Positions 38,803 through 47,623 are shown, counted from the first letter of the stretch. The stretch: 64,000 nucleotides of DNA from Paraherbaspirillum soli (GCF_042654985.1 NZ_JBHSMT010000030.1:76769-140768), one strand, 5' to 3'. Notes: generated from the sequence alone by a model not told the origin. Made by a program: numbers and translations.

Positions 38803-38924
38803 GGGCACCTCTAAAAACCTACTGCGCGGCCCAATCTCTGGGCTGCGATGCTCGCCGTACCGTCGTACGACTCCGCTTCTCGCCCCGACCTTGGACCGCT
38901 CGCTACGGTTTTTAGAGGTGCCCG
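38803..38924. repeat. Palindromic intergenic repeat, family B copy 4
   Basis: About 122 bp with exact inverse ends GGGCACCTCTAAAAACC and GGTTTTTAGAGGTGCCC. The interior keeps CCCAATCTCTGGGCTGCGATG and CCCCGACCTTGGACCGCTCGC but the middle reads CGTACCGTCGTACGACTCCGC. It lies between the stops of the FGE-like gene and the S9 peptidase gene, where it could end transcription from both sides. Confidence 0.9.
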
Positions 38925-38998
38925 CGCGTGCAACACATCATTGCAGCTGGAGCGGGAAGACTGGTTTTCAATCTCCCCGCTTTATCAGACCAATATCG

Positions 38999-41548
38999 CT
39001 AACGCGGCAAAGCCGCTACAGCAGGCACACGCGGCGGCGCGTTCTTCACGTAGTTGTCGAACCAGCGCAGCATTTCATAGACCAGCTGCTCGTTCGATTC
39101 CATCGCCGAATACCAATGCGGTTCATGCGGCAGCATCACCAAACGCGTGGTGCCGCCGTTGCCACGGATCGCCTCGTACAGCTTGCTGGCTTGCAGCGGC
39201 GTGGTGCCGGGATTGGCATCGTCCGCGCCATGCACGATCAGGAGCGGCGTCTTCACTTTGTCGGCGAAGAAAAACGGCGACACCTTCAGGTAGACATCCG
39301 GCGCCTCCCACACCGACCGCTGTTCATTCTGAAAGCCGAACGGCGTCAGCGTCTTGTTGTACGAACCGCTGGTGGCGATGCCGGCCCGGAACAGATCCGA
39401 ATGCACCAACAGGTTGGCCGTCATCAGCGCACCATGACTGTGACCTGTGACGCCGATACGGTCGGGATCGGCGACGCCCAGCCGCACCGCCTCATTCACT
39501 GCGGCCTTGGCATCGGCGACCAGTTGCTCCATGTAGCTGTCGTAAGCTTTTTTCGGATCGCCAACGATGGGGAAAGCCGCGTTGTCGATGATGGCATAGC
39601 CGGCCAGCAGCAATAAGCGATACTGGCGCAGCCGCGTGAAGGTCTCTTGCGAGCCGGTGGTCTGACCAGCCTTGGCAGCATCGGCGTAATCGAGCGGATA
39701 CGCGTACAGAATCGTCGGCACCTTCTGGCCCTCGCGGTAGCCGGGCGGCGTGTACAAGGTAAACGACAAGTCGAGGCCGTCGTCGCGTTTGTATTTCACC
39801 AGGCGCTTCTTGATCTCGCGCACCACCGGCGTCGGATCCGGCAGGTGTGTGATGGCGGCGCTGGCCGAAGCAAAGGCCGCCTCCCCAGTTGCAGCATCAA
39901 GCGGCGCACCGACAGTGCGCAAAAATGCATTGGGCGGATCAATCACCGATTGACGCCAGGTCAGGAAGGTATGCGCATCCGGTCCGGCGAAACCCAGAAA
40001 CTGCTCATAGGAGGTCTTGTCGCTGCGGAACAGGCGCTCCGATTTCAGCGTCGTCAGATCGAGCTTGTCCAGGAACGGGCGGTCGCCGTCAGGCGAAGCG
40101 CCGACGCCGCTGAGGAAGATTGCATTTCCATCCTGACGCAGCACCCACGCCCCGTTCGGCAGTTGGCGTTTGACCGCTGCGCCCGGATTCGCGTACTTCT
40201 CGTCCGTCGACAAATCCCACAGCAAGCGCGGCTTCTGCTGCGCATCGTCGACATTGATCAGGAAGCTGCGCCGCCAGTGCCGGTTGCGATTGTATTCATG
40301 CAACAGCGCGAGACCGGCTTGCTCAGTCCACGAGATGCCGGTGTAACGCTGTTCGGTACGCGTGATCTCCACCGCCGCCGAATTGAACGGCGCTCGCAAC
40401 AGCATCAGCTTGTCGCGCGCCGGCACCTCGACTTTCCAGTCGCCGCCGTCGAGCGCTTCCACCCAGACCAGCGTCGCCGGTTCGGTAGCGCGCCAGGCAA
40501 AGTCACGCGGCCCGAGCGCGACGCCGCCGATCGGAACCCGGTCAGCCAATGGCAGCGAGGCAATGTGATGCACCGCGATGTTCTGCCGCTTTGACAGATC
40601 CCAGATCTCCACTTCGTGCGGGAAACGGTCAAAGGTCGTGACGTAGGAATAAGGTTTGCGAATCGAAGTCACCAGCAAATGCCGGCCATCCGGCGCCGCT
40701 GCCAGCGATTCGTAACGGCCTGCTGCCCCCACCGGCGTGATCGCCATGCTATTGGCGTCAACCAACGCCAGTTGCGAAGCCGCGTAGTAATCGAACAGAT
40801 CCTCGTCATGCTGATTGCCCAGCGTGTCGCGATTTTCGTAGGTGCTGCTCTGCCCTTTGCCACCATCCGACTCCTGGATGCTCGGACCGGCAGGTATCGC
40901 CGGCTTCGGCGGCGGCGGACCCATCCGCGACGGAAGCAGTTTGACCAGCAGTGTTTTCTGATCGGGCATCCACTGAATCTCGTCTTCCAGCATCGGATTC
41001 AGATGCGCGCCCGGGACACGGCGGATAGCGCCGGTACTGGCATCGCCAATCCACAGGTCAACCGAGTCCGCGGTCACATTTTCAAAAGCGAAGCGCTTGC
41101 CGTCGGCGCTCCAGAGCGGCCGATTCGGGCAGGCATCCGCCGGTAACGCAATATGCGTCTGCGCGCCATCGGCAATCCGCACCAGGTCAAAGCTGCTGGC
41201 GCAAGGCGCGATGCCGTAACCGCCCGGGGTATCGTGCTTGCTGTGATTCTTGGGTTCGACTCTCACCCCGGCCAAACGCAGGAAAGGCGCCGCCACCCGC
41301 GAAATCGACGGGTAATCCTGCCACGACACCAGCAGCATCCGGTCGTGCGTCGGGCTCAGCACCGGCATCGGCGGCGACGGCGCGCGCATGACGTCGAGAA
41401 TATTTTTGGGCGGCTGGCTGTAGCCCGAGGCGGAACTGGCCGTGGCTGATGACGCGGAAGCCGCTGTCGGCGCGGCAAGCGCTGCCGACATGACGCCGGC
41501 CGCCAATAGCGTGGCCCAAAGGCAGGTCAAAGGGGATTTTATTGTCAT
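38999..41548 (-). CDS. Exported S9 family (prolyl oligopeptidase-like) peptidase
   Basis: An 849-residue secreted serine peptidase with a signal peptide (residues 1-26, ending A-A-L-A-A), a beta-propeller region (about 50-580) and an alpha/beta-hydrolase domain. The catalytic serine lies in G-V-T-G-H-S-H-G-A (about residue 700), the Asp in V-H-G-A-D-D-A-N-P-G and the His in L-P-H-E-P-H-W-Y. This last pattern and the size are like glutamyl endopeptidases of subfamily S9D. ATG 41548 has GAGGAC 5 bp upstream. It stands alone. Confidence 0.92.
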   Translation of the reverse strand: MTIKSPLTCLWATLLAAGVMSAALAAPTAASASSATASSASGYSQPPKNILDVMRAPSPPMPVLSPTHDRMLLVSWQDYPSISRVAAPFLRLAGVRVEPKNHSKHDTPGGYGIAPCASSFDLVRIADGAQTHIALPADACPNRPLWSADGKRFAFENVTADSVDLWIGDASTGAIRRVPGAHLNPMLEDEIQWMPDQKTLLVKLLPSRMGPPPPKPAIPAGPSIQESDGGKGQSSTYENRDTLGNQHDEDLFDYYAASQLALVDANSMAITPVGAAGRYESLAAAPDGRHLLVTSIRKPYSYVTTFDRFPHEVEIWDLSKRQNIAVHHIASLPLADRVPIGGVALGPRDFAWRATEPATLVWVEALDGGDWKVEVPARDKLMLLRAPFNSAAVEITRTEQRYTGISWTEQAGLALLHEYNRNRHWRRSFLINVDDAQQKPRLLWDLSTDEKYANPGAAVKRQLPNGAWVLRQDGNAIFLSGVGASPDGDRPFLDKLDLTTLKSERLFRSDKTSYEQFLGFAGPDAHTFLTWRQSVIDPPNAFLRTVGAPLDAATGEAAFASASAAITHLPDPTPVVREIKKRLVKYKRDDGLDLSFTLYTPPGYREGQKVPTILYAYPLDYADAAKAGQTTGSQETFTRLRQYRLLLLAGYAIIDNAAFPIVGDPKKAYDSYMEQLVADAKAAVNEAVRLGVADPDRIGVTGHSHGALMTANLLVHSDLFRAGIATSGSYNKTLTPFGFQNEQRSVWEAPDVYLKVSPFFFADKVKTPLLIVHGADDANPGTTPLQASKLYEAIRGNGGTTRLVMLPHEPHWYSAMESNEQLVYEMLRWFDNYVKNAPPRVPAVAALPR

Positions 41549-41757
41549 TAATGTCCTCAGTTTTGATTCGGATGCAATAAGGGTTCGTCATATTGGTGAA
41601 CGACCTGACGAATATTGCCATTTAGAACTGAAAAAGAGGACATTTTTTTCGGAATGATTCGAATCCGCAGTTTTTCGGACGCATGCTGCCAAACAACGGC
41701 AGTGCCGCCCTATCGAAATCTCCGATCGTCGCGACTCCTTATCTTTACGCGATGCCA

Positions 41758-41785
41758 TTGACACGCATTTGTCGATGCCTAAACT
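41758..41785 (+). promoter_or_regulatory. Sigma70-like promoter for the DUF3562 gene
   Basis: TTGACA (41758-41763) and TAAACT (41780-41785) are separated by 16 bp, about 145 bp upstream of the DUF3562 start. The rest of 41549-41929 shows no gene. Confidence 0.5.
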
Positions 41786-41929
41786 GATGACGAAGCTCTC
41801 ACGTCAAAATCGGGCATTCGTTCAACAAGGCACCCAAGCTCCGGCACTACTTTTTGCATGGAAACGATATGGTCGCTACGCGAACGCTGCGATCAACGTG
41901 CAGAGACAAATTTCCGCAGGGGATATTGA

Positions 41930-42184
41930 ATGCTGAACAAGGCGTTGTACACCGACAGCCACGATCATTTGAGGCATCTCCATTACATTAAATTGCTTGC
42001 CGAGGAACTCAAACGGCCGGTACAAGAAATTACGCCCGTGTATGAAGAGATTCTGATGCTGCTAAAAGAGCAGGCCCAGATTCACGATTATCTGGCGATC
42101 TTTGTTTCAAGAAGAGTGAGATTAACTTTCCACAAAATATCTCAGGCTCGATCCGCCGGTCAGGATTGGCGCCAGTTGATCTAG
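41930..42184 (+). CDS. DUF3562 domain protein, 3' end supplied by a MITE
   Basis: An 84-residue cytoplasmic protein of a small family typical of Burkholderiales: L-L-A-E-E-L-K-R-P-V-Q-E-I-T-P-V-Y-E-E-I-L, then Q-A-Q-I-H-D-Y-L-A-I-F-V-S-R-R-V-R. The function is unknown. Its TAG stop (42182-42184) is the first three bases of the inverted repeat of the MITE at 42182-42344, so the natural C-terminus may have been longer or different. The start ATG 41930 has GGGGA upstream. Confidence 0.8.
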   Translation: MLNKALYTDSHDHLRHLHYIKLLAEELKRPVQEITPVYEEILMLLKEQAQIHDYLAIFVSRRVRLTFHKISQARSAGQDWRQLI

Positions 42185-42344
42185 TGGACTGTAACAGTGG
42201 ATTCGGGAGTGAAAGGCGCGTACCCGGCGTGCAGGGCAAGGCGCACAGCACAGCGATAGTGGGGGCTATCGCGAGCATTTGCAACGCCGCCATGCGCGTC
42301 GGGTGCGCGACAGGCACTATCGAATCTATTGTTACAGTCCACTA
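42182..42344. mobile_element. MITE with 15-bp terminal inverted repeats
   Basis: TAGTGGACTGTAACA at 42182-42196 is exactly inverted as TGTTACAGTCCACTA at 42330-42344. The 163-bp element has no coding capacity and a GC-rich interior. The TA at both outer ends may be the target duplication. It is a non-autonomous transposon; no matching transposase is in the window. Insertion fixed the end of the DUF3562 frame. Confidence 0.85.
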
Positions 42345-42402
42345 ATACACACGCGCAGACCAACATCAAGTGTCGGAGTTGGTCTGCCAAGTCAGATTGA
42401 CC

Positions 42403-43719
42403 TTAACGTGCTTTTTTTATATAGCGTTGGTTTTTCACCCATAGAAAGCGTGAAAACTGGTCGATCTTCGGGGTAGCCTTACCGACGGCCAGATCCGCAC
42501 CCATCATGTCTTGATACTGAAGCGGCGCAAATTCTGCAAGCAACAGATAGCCGCTTCTGATGTAGGTGGTCGGCGCGCCATGACCGGTCCCATCGGTGCC
42601 GTTGACCCTGCCTGAATAATCACGCGGCCCACGGTCCATTTCGTCAACAAAGGTGTTGGCGAATTTGGTCATTTCCACTTTCGACACACCATAGCCGCCA
42701 GCCATATAGGCGCGATAGAAGCCAGCGATATCGAGACTGCCGTGGTTGCTGTCCTCGTTGCCCTTGTTCGGCAATGCATAGGCCCAATCGTAGACTTCGC
42801 GGCCTTGGTTACTGACGTAGGACGTCACGCCCGATGCAAAAAATGAGGCGAAATTGGCGCTGACGATGGCGTTGTATTTGGTCGCGCGGGCCGGATCGTC
42901 GCCGAGAATTTCGTGCGACTTCGCAAGATTCTGCAACGCATAGTTGAACATCATCTGCTGGTTCCACGGCACCGGCTCGCCGGACTTATAAGGCGATGCG
43001 GGGGAAAAATAATAGAGATTATGGTTCGACAGATTCAGCAAGGATTTGAAAATGTGATGGTCAATGCTGTAATCCGCTTGCTCCACATATTTCTTGGCCC
43101 GACTAAAATAATCCGCGCCAAAGTTATTGGGATCGCCGCCACCGACTTTCAGGTGCCAGATGGCGGGCGTGCTCAGAATCAACCGGGCGCAATAGCCAAG
43201 ATGTCCGACCGAATCGCCCTGCTCGCCCCCGGTACCGATAGGCGTGACCGAAAGATCATTGGGCCAGACCGGATCAACCCCGCCGGTCCATATTTTGTGC
43301 TGGCCGACAGGTGCTGCGGCCAAGTCGTTGCGCTCGGACAGCACGCTGTCGCAAAAGACGATCATTTTGTCCAGGATAGCCCGGTCGCCGGTGATTTCGT
43401 AGACCAGGCCCATCGCCTTGGTCTGCTCGCCGCTTGGCCCCTGTGCCCACTCGTTGCCGATATTGTCGGTGGCCGGCACCAGGGTCTGGATATACGACTT
43501 GAATGAATTTATTTCATTGGCCGTGACCGGGCCGCTGAAACTATCGACCACCATGCCGGCACTGGCAACCGGACTTGCCTTGGCTGGATTGGCGGTGGCT
43601 GTCGTGGCCGGCACGGCAGCAAGATGGTCTGCAGCGTCCGGGGCCGTGTTGCTTGCGTATCCAGTGAGAGGGGAAATGACAGCTAAAGCGACGAGTGTGG
43701 ACAGTATATTTTTGCGCAT
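42403..43719 (-). CDS. Exported protein of unknown function, possibly an alpha/alpha-toroid lyase-like enzyme
   Basis: A 438-residue protein with a signal peptide (residues 1-22, T-G-Y-A-S) and an alanine/threonine-rich linker to about residue 55. The mature part is helical and tryptophan/tyrosine-rich, with repeated motifs such as H-K-I-W-T-G-G-V-D-P-V-W-P and N-H-N-L-Y-Y-F, a layout seen in secreted alginate- or heparin-lyase-like toroids. I do not recognise a specific family, and catalytic residues cannot be assigned. RBS GGAAGAG precedes the ATG. It is divergent from the exported RidA gene, about 220 bp apart. Confidence 0.65.
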   Translation of the reverse strand: MRKNILSTLVALAVISPLTGYASNTAPDAADHLAAVPATTATANPAKASPVASAGMVVDSFSGPVTANEINSFKSYIQTLVPATDNIGNEWAQGPSGEQTKAMGLVYEITGDRAILDKMIVFCDSVLSERNDLAAAPVGQHKIWTGGVDPVWPNDLSVTPIGTGGEQGDSVGHLGYCARLILSTPAIWHLKVGGGDPNNFGADYFSRAKKYVEQADYSIDHHIFKSLLNLSNHNLYYFSPASPYKSGEPVPWNQQMMFNYALQNLAKSHEILGDDPARATKYNAIVSANFASFFASGVTSYVSNQGREVYDWAYALPNKGNEDSNHGSLDIAGFYRAYMAGGYGVSKVEMTKFANTFVDEMDRGPRDYSGRVNGTDGTGHGAPTTYIRSGYLLLAEFAPLQYQDMMGADLAVGKATPKIDQFSRFLWVKNQRYIKKAR

Positions 43720-43942
43720 GAATACGCTCTTCCGAGAAAGGGGGTGGATCGGGTTGGGTAATACAGCGCTTCAACGCGACCATATGAAAATCGTTGACTA
43801 CCGGCAAAATACTTACAAACTCTTACCGGCTGTCATATTCGATACAAATTCAAATCGCCCTGCCAGGCGCCGCAACCACGTTGACAAACACCGCCCCACT
43901 CCTACACTGGAACCACTGCCGTACGGAAAAAGGGGAAAACAA

Positions 43943-44422
43943 ATGGACGACGGTCGCCGCAACATGATCGCAGGCTTGGTAGCAGCCGCTATTCCGGCAA
44001 CTGCGATAGCGAAGGATTCAGCTTCAGCCCAGCCCCTGGAGTTCATTCATCCCGGAGGACTGCAAAAGGGATCAGCTGCGCCACCATACTCACCGGCAGT
44101 GAAAGTCGGCAATCTGGTTTTCGTATCCGGCACGCCCGCCTTCAACACTGACGGCAAACTTGCGGTCGGCAACTTCACTGCGCAGATGATGCAGGTCATG
44201 GCGAATATCACGAACATCCTCGCCGCAGCCGGCACCAATTGGTCGCGTGTCGTCAAGACCAACGTGTGCCTGACACGCAGGGAGGATTTCGCCGAAATGA
44301 ACCGAATTTACGCGAGTCATTTCCCCGATGGGAAGTATCCTGCGCGCACCACCCTGATCGTCTACTCACTGCCGTCACCAGATTTTTTGCTCGAAATCGA
44401 GTGCATGGCGATTTTGGAGTAA
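43943..44422 (+). CDS. Exported RidA/YjgF family protein
   Basis: A 159-residue protein of which the last 125 form a RidA fold: Y-S-P-A-V-K-V-G-N-L-V-F-V-S-G, then V-M-A-N-I-T-N-I-L-A-A-A-G, and the terminal I-E-C-M-A-I. The N-terminal D-G-R-R-N-M-I-A-G-L-V-A-A-A-I-P-A-T-A-I-A is a twin-arginine-like signal, so it may act in the periplasm, unlike the usual cytosolic imine deaminase. The conserved active-site arginine is replaceable by R-T-T-L in P-A-R-T-T-L-I-V. ATG 43943 has AAGGGG upstream. The target imine is unknown. Confidence 0.83.
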   Translation: MDDGRRNMIAGLVAAAIPATAIAKDSASAQPLEFIHPGGLQKGSAAPPYSPAVKVGNLVFVSGTPAFNTDGKLAVGNFTAQMMQVMANITNILAAAGTNWSRVVKTNVCLTRREDFAEMNRIYASHFPDGKYPARTTLIVYSLPSPDFLLEIECMAILE

Positions 44423-44549
44423 GGGATCGAGACGGCTCCAAGATGTGGATTGATGGCGTGGACCAGTTTCAGACAAGCTTCAATGCATGGCTGAAATCCC
44501 GGGCCAGCGCCAGCAGCCGCGCCGATTTATTTGGACGATGTCGCGACCC

Positions 44550-46658
44550 TTAAAAGCGATAGCGCGCGCTGACCAGCAGCGAACGCGGTTCGCCCGGCAT
44601 GTTGTAATCGTTCGCGCCGCCGTGCCCGGCGACAAAATACTTCCGGTTCAAGAGATTTTTCAGCGTCACGGCGACGTCGAATTTCCGTTCCTCGTAGCCG
44701 GCGCCGAGATTGATCACGCCATAGCCCGGCAACACGCTCAAATTGTCGGGGGAGGCGTACCTTACGGATTCGGCATGAGCGCCGCCGGCGACATAGTAGC
44801 CGTCATTGAACTTGCGCTTGAGCCACAAGTTCAGGCTGTGGCGCGGCGTCAACGCCGCCGTATTGCCCTTGAACGGAGTACCGGCCGAGGTCCGCTCGGT
44901 CGACTCGACGATGCTGCCATCCATATACGAATAGCTGCTGATCACATCCCACTGCGGGGCGATCTCGCCGGCAAACGTCAGCTCTAGTCCGCGCGTGCGC
45001 TGCTTCCCGACCGGAATCGAGAAATTGGAATTGGCCGGATCGGCTACCTGGATATTGGTCTGCGACATATCGAACACAGCGGCGGTCAGGCTCGCTTTCG
45101 TCCCCACGTCCATCTTTACCCCGATTTCCTTATTCGCCGTTTGGGTTGGCTTGAGCTGATCGCTGTTCGCACGGAAGCTAAACGAATCGGAGACCGGCTG
45201 AAACGAGCGGCTGTATGCGGCATAGACGGAAACCTGTTCGATCGGCTGAAAAACCACCCCAAGGCGCGGCGAGACGGTGCTGTCGGTGCGTTGCAGATCA
45301 AGGTTGCGCGCAGTGCGGTCGTCTCTTGTCTGTTGCAGACGGTCATAGCGCAGGCCGGCCAGCACTTTCCATTGCGGACTCAACGTCGCCAGGTCTTGCA
45401 AATACAACGCGGCAATGTTGACCCGATTCTTGTTGTCGGCGCCTGGAACCAGATTCGCAGGCAGCGGCGCCAAGTTGGCCAGGACCGGATGGAACAAATC
45501 GTAGGTCGCGACCTTGCTGCGCGAAGTCAGCAACTCGCTCTTATGCTGCTGCCCCAGCTCGATACCGTACAGCAGCTGGTGCCGCGTATCGCCCCATTGC
45601 ACCTTCTGCGACAGTTCATTTTGAAAGTAGTAGCCATGCTCATCGCGCAGGCGGCGCGTCTGGCCGATGCTGACGGTCGGATTCGCACCTTTGCTGATGG
45701 CATCGATCGAGGTGTAATTGCGATCCAGCGAATAATCGTAGCCGCGCAACACGGAATGCAGCTTCAGATCAGGGTCGAAAGCATGGTCCAGCGTGATGGT
45801 GCCGCTGCTGACTTCGGATTGAATGAATGCGCGCTCATGTCCGTTCGCCGCGCCATAGTAGGTCTCGATCGGCACCTCGACCGGGCGGCCGCGATAGCTC
45901 GGAACGCCCTGATCGGCCAGGCGCTTGTCCTTCAAATAGTCCGCCTGCACTGTCAGCGTTGTTTGCGGGCGCAGCTTGAAAGTGAACGAAGGCGCAATCG
46001 CCTGCCGCTCAAGGAAGTACTGGTTACGGAAACTGTTCGAGTCTTCCAGCGCGCCGGTCAAGCGGAACAGGGACTGCTGGTCGGCACTGGCGGCGCCGAT
46101 ATCGAATTCGCCACGCTTCTGCCCCTCGGAGCCGATCGTCGCGCCGACTTCCATCACCGGCACTGCCTGCGGCTTCTTGGTCACGCGGTTAACCAGACCG
46201 CCGGCGGAACCGCGGCCATACAACACCGAAGCAGGCCCCTTCAGCACTTCAATCCTGTCAACGTTCGACAAGTCGCGGAAATACAAAGCGTCGTCGCGCA
46301 CGCCATCGACGAATTGATCGTTGATCGCCGTGAAGCCGCGTATCGTCACTTGATCGCGCTGGCCGTCGCCGACGCTGAAGCTCAAGCCCGGCACGTTTTG
46401 CAAGGCATCTTGCACCGACAAGACGTTTTGATCGCGCATCACCGCTTTCGGCACCACGTTCACCGCCTGCGGCACATTATGCAAAGGCACGGCGACTTTG
46501 GTCGCAGCGGCCGACTCAACCACTTCGTAAGCGCCGGCCGGCGCAGCTTTTTCCGTTACCACGACTTCCGGCATGACGGTTTCACCTTGTGCGCCTGATC
46601 CGAATACAGCACATGCGACTGCGACGAAGAATGGCAATTTGCGAAGCTTCGGTTTCAT
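44550..46658 (-). CDS. TonB-dependent siderophore receptor
   Basis: A 702-residue outer-membrane receptor of the FhuE/Fiu type that imports a ferric siderophore with TonB energy. A signal peptide (residues 1-25) is followed by the plug domain (V-P-Q-A-V-N-V-V-P, R-G-F, V-L-K-G-P-A-S-V-L-Y-G-R-G-S-A-G-G-L-V-N) and a 22-strand barrel ending in S-A-R-Y-R-F. There is no N-terminal signalling extension, so no sigma/anti-sigma control. RBS AAAGGA precedes the ATG. A Fur box lies 77-95 bp upstream. The specific siderophore is unknown. Confidence 0.95.
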   Translation of the reverse strand: MKPKLRKLPFFVAVACAVFGSGAQGETVMPEVVVTEKAAPAGAYEVVESAAATKVAVPLHNVPQAVNVVPKAVMRDQNVLSVQDALQNVPGLSFSVGDGQRDQVTIRGFTAINDQFVDGVRDDALYFRDLSNVDRIEVLKGPASVLYGRGSAGGLVNRVTKKPQAVPVMEVGATIGSEGQKRGEFDIGAASADQQSLFRLTGALEDSNSFRNQYFLERQAIAPSFTFKLRPQTTLTVQADYLKDKRLADQGVPSYRGRPVEVPIETYYGAANGHERAFIQSEVSSGTITLDHAFDPDLKLHSVLRGYDYSLDRNYTSIDAISKGANPTVSIGQTRRLRDEHGYYFQNELSQKVQWGDTRHQLLYGIELGQQHKSELLTSRSKVATYDLFHPVLANLAPLPANLVPGADNKNRVNIAALYLQDLATLSPQWKVLAGLRYDRLQQTRDDRTARNLDLQRTDSTVSPRLGVVFQPIEQVSVYAAYSRSFQPVSDSFSFRANSDQLKPTQTANKEIGVKMDVGTKASLTAAVFDMSQTNIQVADPANSNFSIPVGKQRTRGLELTFAGEIAPQWDVISSYSYMDGSIVESTERTSAGTPFKGNTAALTPRHSLNLWLKRKFNDGYYVAGGAHAESVRYASPDNLSVLPGYGVINLGAGYEERKFDVAVTLKNLLNRKYFVAGHGGANDYNMPGEPRSLLVSARYRF

Positions 46659-46734
46659 TGTTTCCTTTGTTGATGAGGTAAAAACCCTGGTTTTATTCGC
46701 AGGGTCATTGCAAAAAATAGGGACGGATTTTACG

Positions 46735-46753
46735 GTTAATGAGAATCATTAGC
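46735..46753 (-). promoter_or_regulatory. Fur box of the siderophore receptor
   Basis: GTTAATGAGAATCATTAGC agrees with the 19-bp Fur consensus GATAATGATAATCATTATC at 16 of 19 positions. It lies 77-95 bp upstream of the receptor start. An overlapping AATATTGCTAATAA stretch follows and may extend the site. Confidence 0.85.
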
Positions 46754-46845
46754 AACAATATTGCTAATAACTGTTGCTATTTGTTGTCACGCGAACATTA
46801 ACGGGACAGGACTCCCCGCTACGATGTTTACCGTGTCCGAAATAG

Positions 46846-46869
46846 AAAAAGGCCCTATCGGGCCTTTTG
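46846..46869. terminator. Bidirectional intrinsic terminator
   Basis: AAAAAGGCCC, a TATC loop and GGGCCTTTT. On the minus strand it ends the transcript of the small gene at 47043-47387, about 175 bp beyond its stop; on the plus strand the T-tract is shorter. Confidence 0.8.
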
Positions 46870-46953
46870 TGCGCAACTTGAAAATTGGGTGCCGTCAAGC
46901 GCGGCGGCCGGGTTGACGGCGACCGGCACGGCGATGCTGTCGCAAGCGAAAAA

Positions 46954-47032
46954 CACATTGAGCTTGGCACGACCGATCATCGGCACAGCGATGGTATGGC
47001 TGATGCGTCTTATCGTGCCAATGCTCAATGTG
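46954..47032. repeat. Long inverted repeat downstream of small gene copy 2
   Basis: CACATTGAGCTTGGCACGA (46954-46972) pairs with TCGTGCCAATGCTCAATGTG (47013-47032) with one unpaired base, enclosing 40 nt. It starts 10 bp after the stop codon of the small gene. On the minus strand a frame through it reads I-G-R-A-K-L-N-V-F-F-A-C-D-S-I-A-V-P-V-A-V-N-P, reminiscent of the short proteins that accompany C4-type RNA loci in prophages, but this is not established. The rest of 46659-47042 is the Fur-box region and terminator. Confidence 0.6.
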
Positions 47033-47042
47033 TAATGCCGTG

Positions 47043-47387
47043 TTATTCGGCTTGCTTAGCGGCTGCGTTTGATTGTGACGAGTTCAATCTGGCATCCAGA
47101 TACGGCTTGTTGAGTGCATCAATCCGCTCCGCGATTTGTTCCGATAGCGTGCCGGTGGCGGCCATCGCAAAACGCGTCATGAGCTCGGTTTCATACACGC
47201 TCAATCGCGGCGGGCAAACATTGTCCTCATGCTCGCGCGCCAGATTGCTGGCATGGATCAAGGCCAGACAGGTATAGATGCCGTGAGTCATGTCCAGCGT
47301 GTACGCTAAAAATTGCGCCGCTTGATCGAGACGCAGTTCTTCGACTAACCATGAGAATGGGTGGTGACTTGCTTTAGGTGAGTTCAT
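47043..47387 (-). CDS. Small protein of a three-member family under a C4-like RNA leader (copy 2)
   Basis: A 114-residue soluble helical protein. It shares H-P-F-S-W-L-V-E-E-L-R-L-D-x-A-A-x-F, then L-D-M-T-H-G-I-Y-T-C-L-A-L-I-H-A-S-N-L-A-R-E-H-E-D, C-P-P-R-L-S-V-Y-E and M-T-R-F-A-M-A-A-T with the copy at 63516, and a weaker version with 10433. There is no signal peptide. ATG 47387 has TAGGAG 6 bp upstream, and that ribosome binding site lies inside a 10-nt stretch complementary to the loop of the upstream C4-like RNA. Toxicity would fit the P4 kil analogy but is not shown. The function is unknown. Confidence 0.82.
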   Translation of the reverse strand: MNSPKASHHPFSWLVEELRLDQAAQFLAYTLDMTHGIYTCLALIHASNLAREHEDNVCPPRLSVYETELMTRFAMAATGTLSEQIAERIDALNKPYLDARLNSSQSNAAAKQAE

Positions 47388-47394
47388 TGCAGAC

Positions 47395-47404
47395 TCCTAT
47401 ATGC
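47395..47404 (-). promoter_or_regulatory. seqC-like target covering the ribosome binding site
   Basis: GCATATAGGA on the minus strand, containing the core of the ribosome binding site of the gene at 47043-47387. It is the exact complement of 10 nt in the C4-like RNA loop (47466-47475 region). It corresponds by position to seqC of phage P4. Confidence 0.7.
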
Positions 47405-47436
47405 GGTTGAACCGCCTTCCGTCGTCAAACGGAGGT

Positions 47437-47512
47437 GGCGGCAGATGACAGGGTTGACGAACCGGTGCATATAGGAAAACCGGCAGCCCGAAGGCTCCCC
47501 ACCACTGCCGCC
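47437..47512 (-). ncRNA. C4 antisense RNA-like element (copy 2)
   Basis: A 76-nt element closed by GGCGGCAG/CTGCCGCC. It contains GGTGGGGAGCC-TTCG-GGCTGCCGG, then loop TTTTCCTATATGCA between CCGG blocks, then GTTCGTCAACCCTG. This series is the hallmark of C4/P4 CI RNA. The loop (CCTATATGC, 47467-47475) pairs with TGCATATAG in the leader (47568-47576) and with GCATATAGG at the ribosome binding site (47395-47404). Confidence 0.82.
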
Positions 47513-47538
47513 ATAGGGACGAGCAAAGGTGACGCACG

Positions 47539-47560
47539 AAAAAAAGCCGCGAGGCGCGGC
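47539..47560 (-). terminator. Intrinsic terminator inside the leader of copy 2
   Basis: GCCGCGCCTCGCGGC followed by seven T on the minus strand. It lies 50-65 nt downstream of the promoter start region, between the seqA-like site and the C4-like RNA, the same order as at 10959-10980. Confidence 0.85.
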
Positions 47561-47567
47561 ATGTGCG

Positions 47568-47576
47568 CTATATGCA
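47568..47576 (-). promoter_or_regulatory. seqA-like target upstream of the leader terminator
   Basis: TGCATATAG on the minus strand, complementary over 9 nt to the loop of the C4-like RNA at 47437-47512. It sits 8 nt before the terminator stem, the place of seqA in phage P4, where pairing with CI RNA promotes termination. Confidence 0.65.
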
Positions 47577-47623
47577 AATCAGGTCGTCAAACCAGTTCCC
47601 TGAAACTTCCAAGGACGGGGGTG

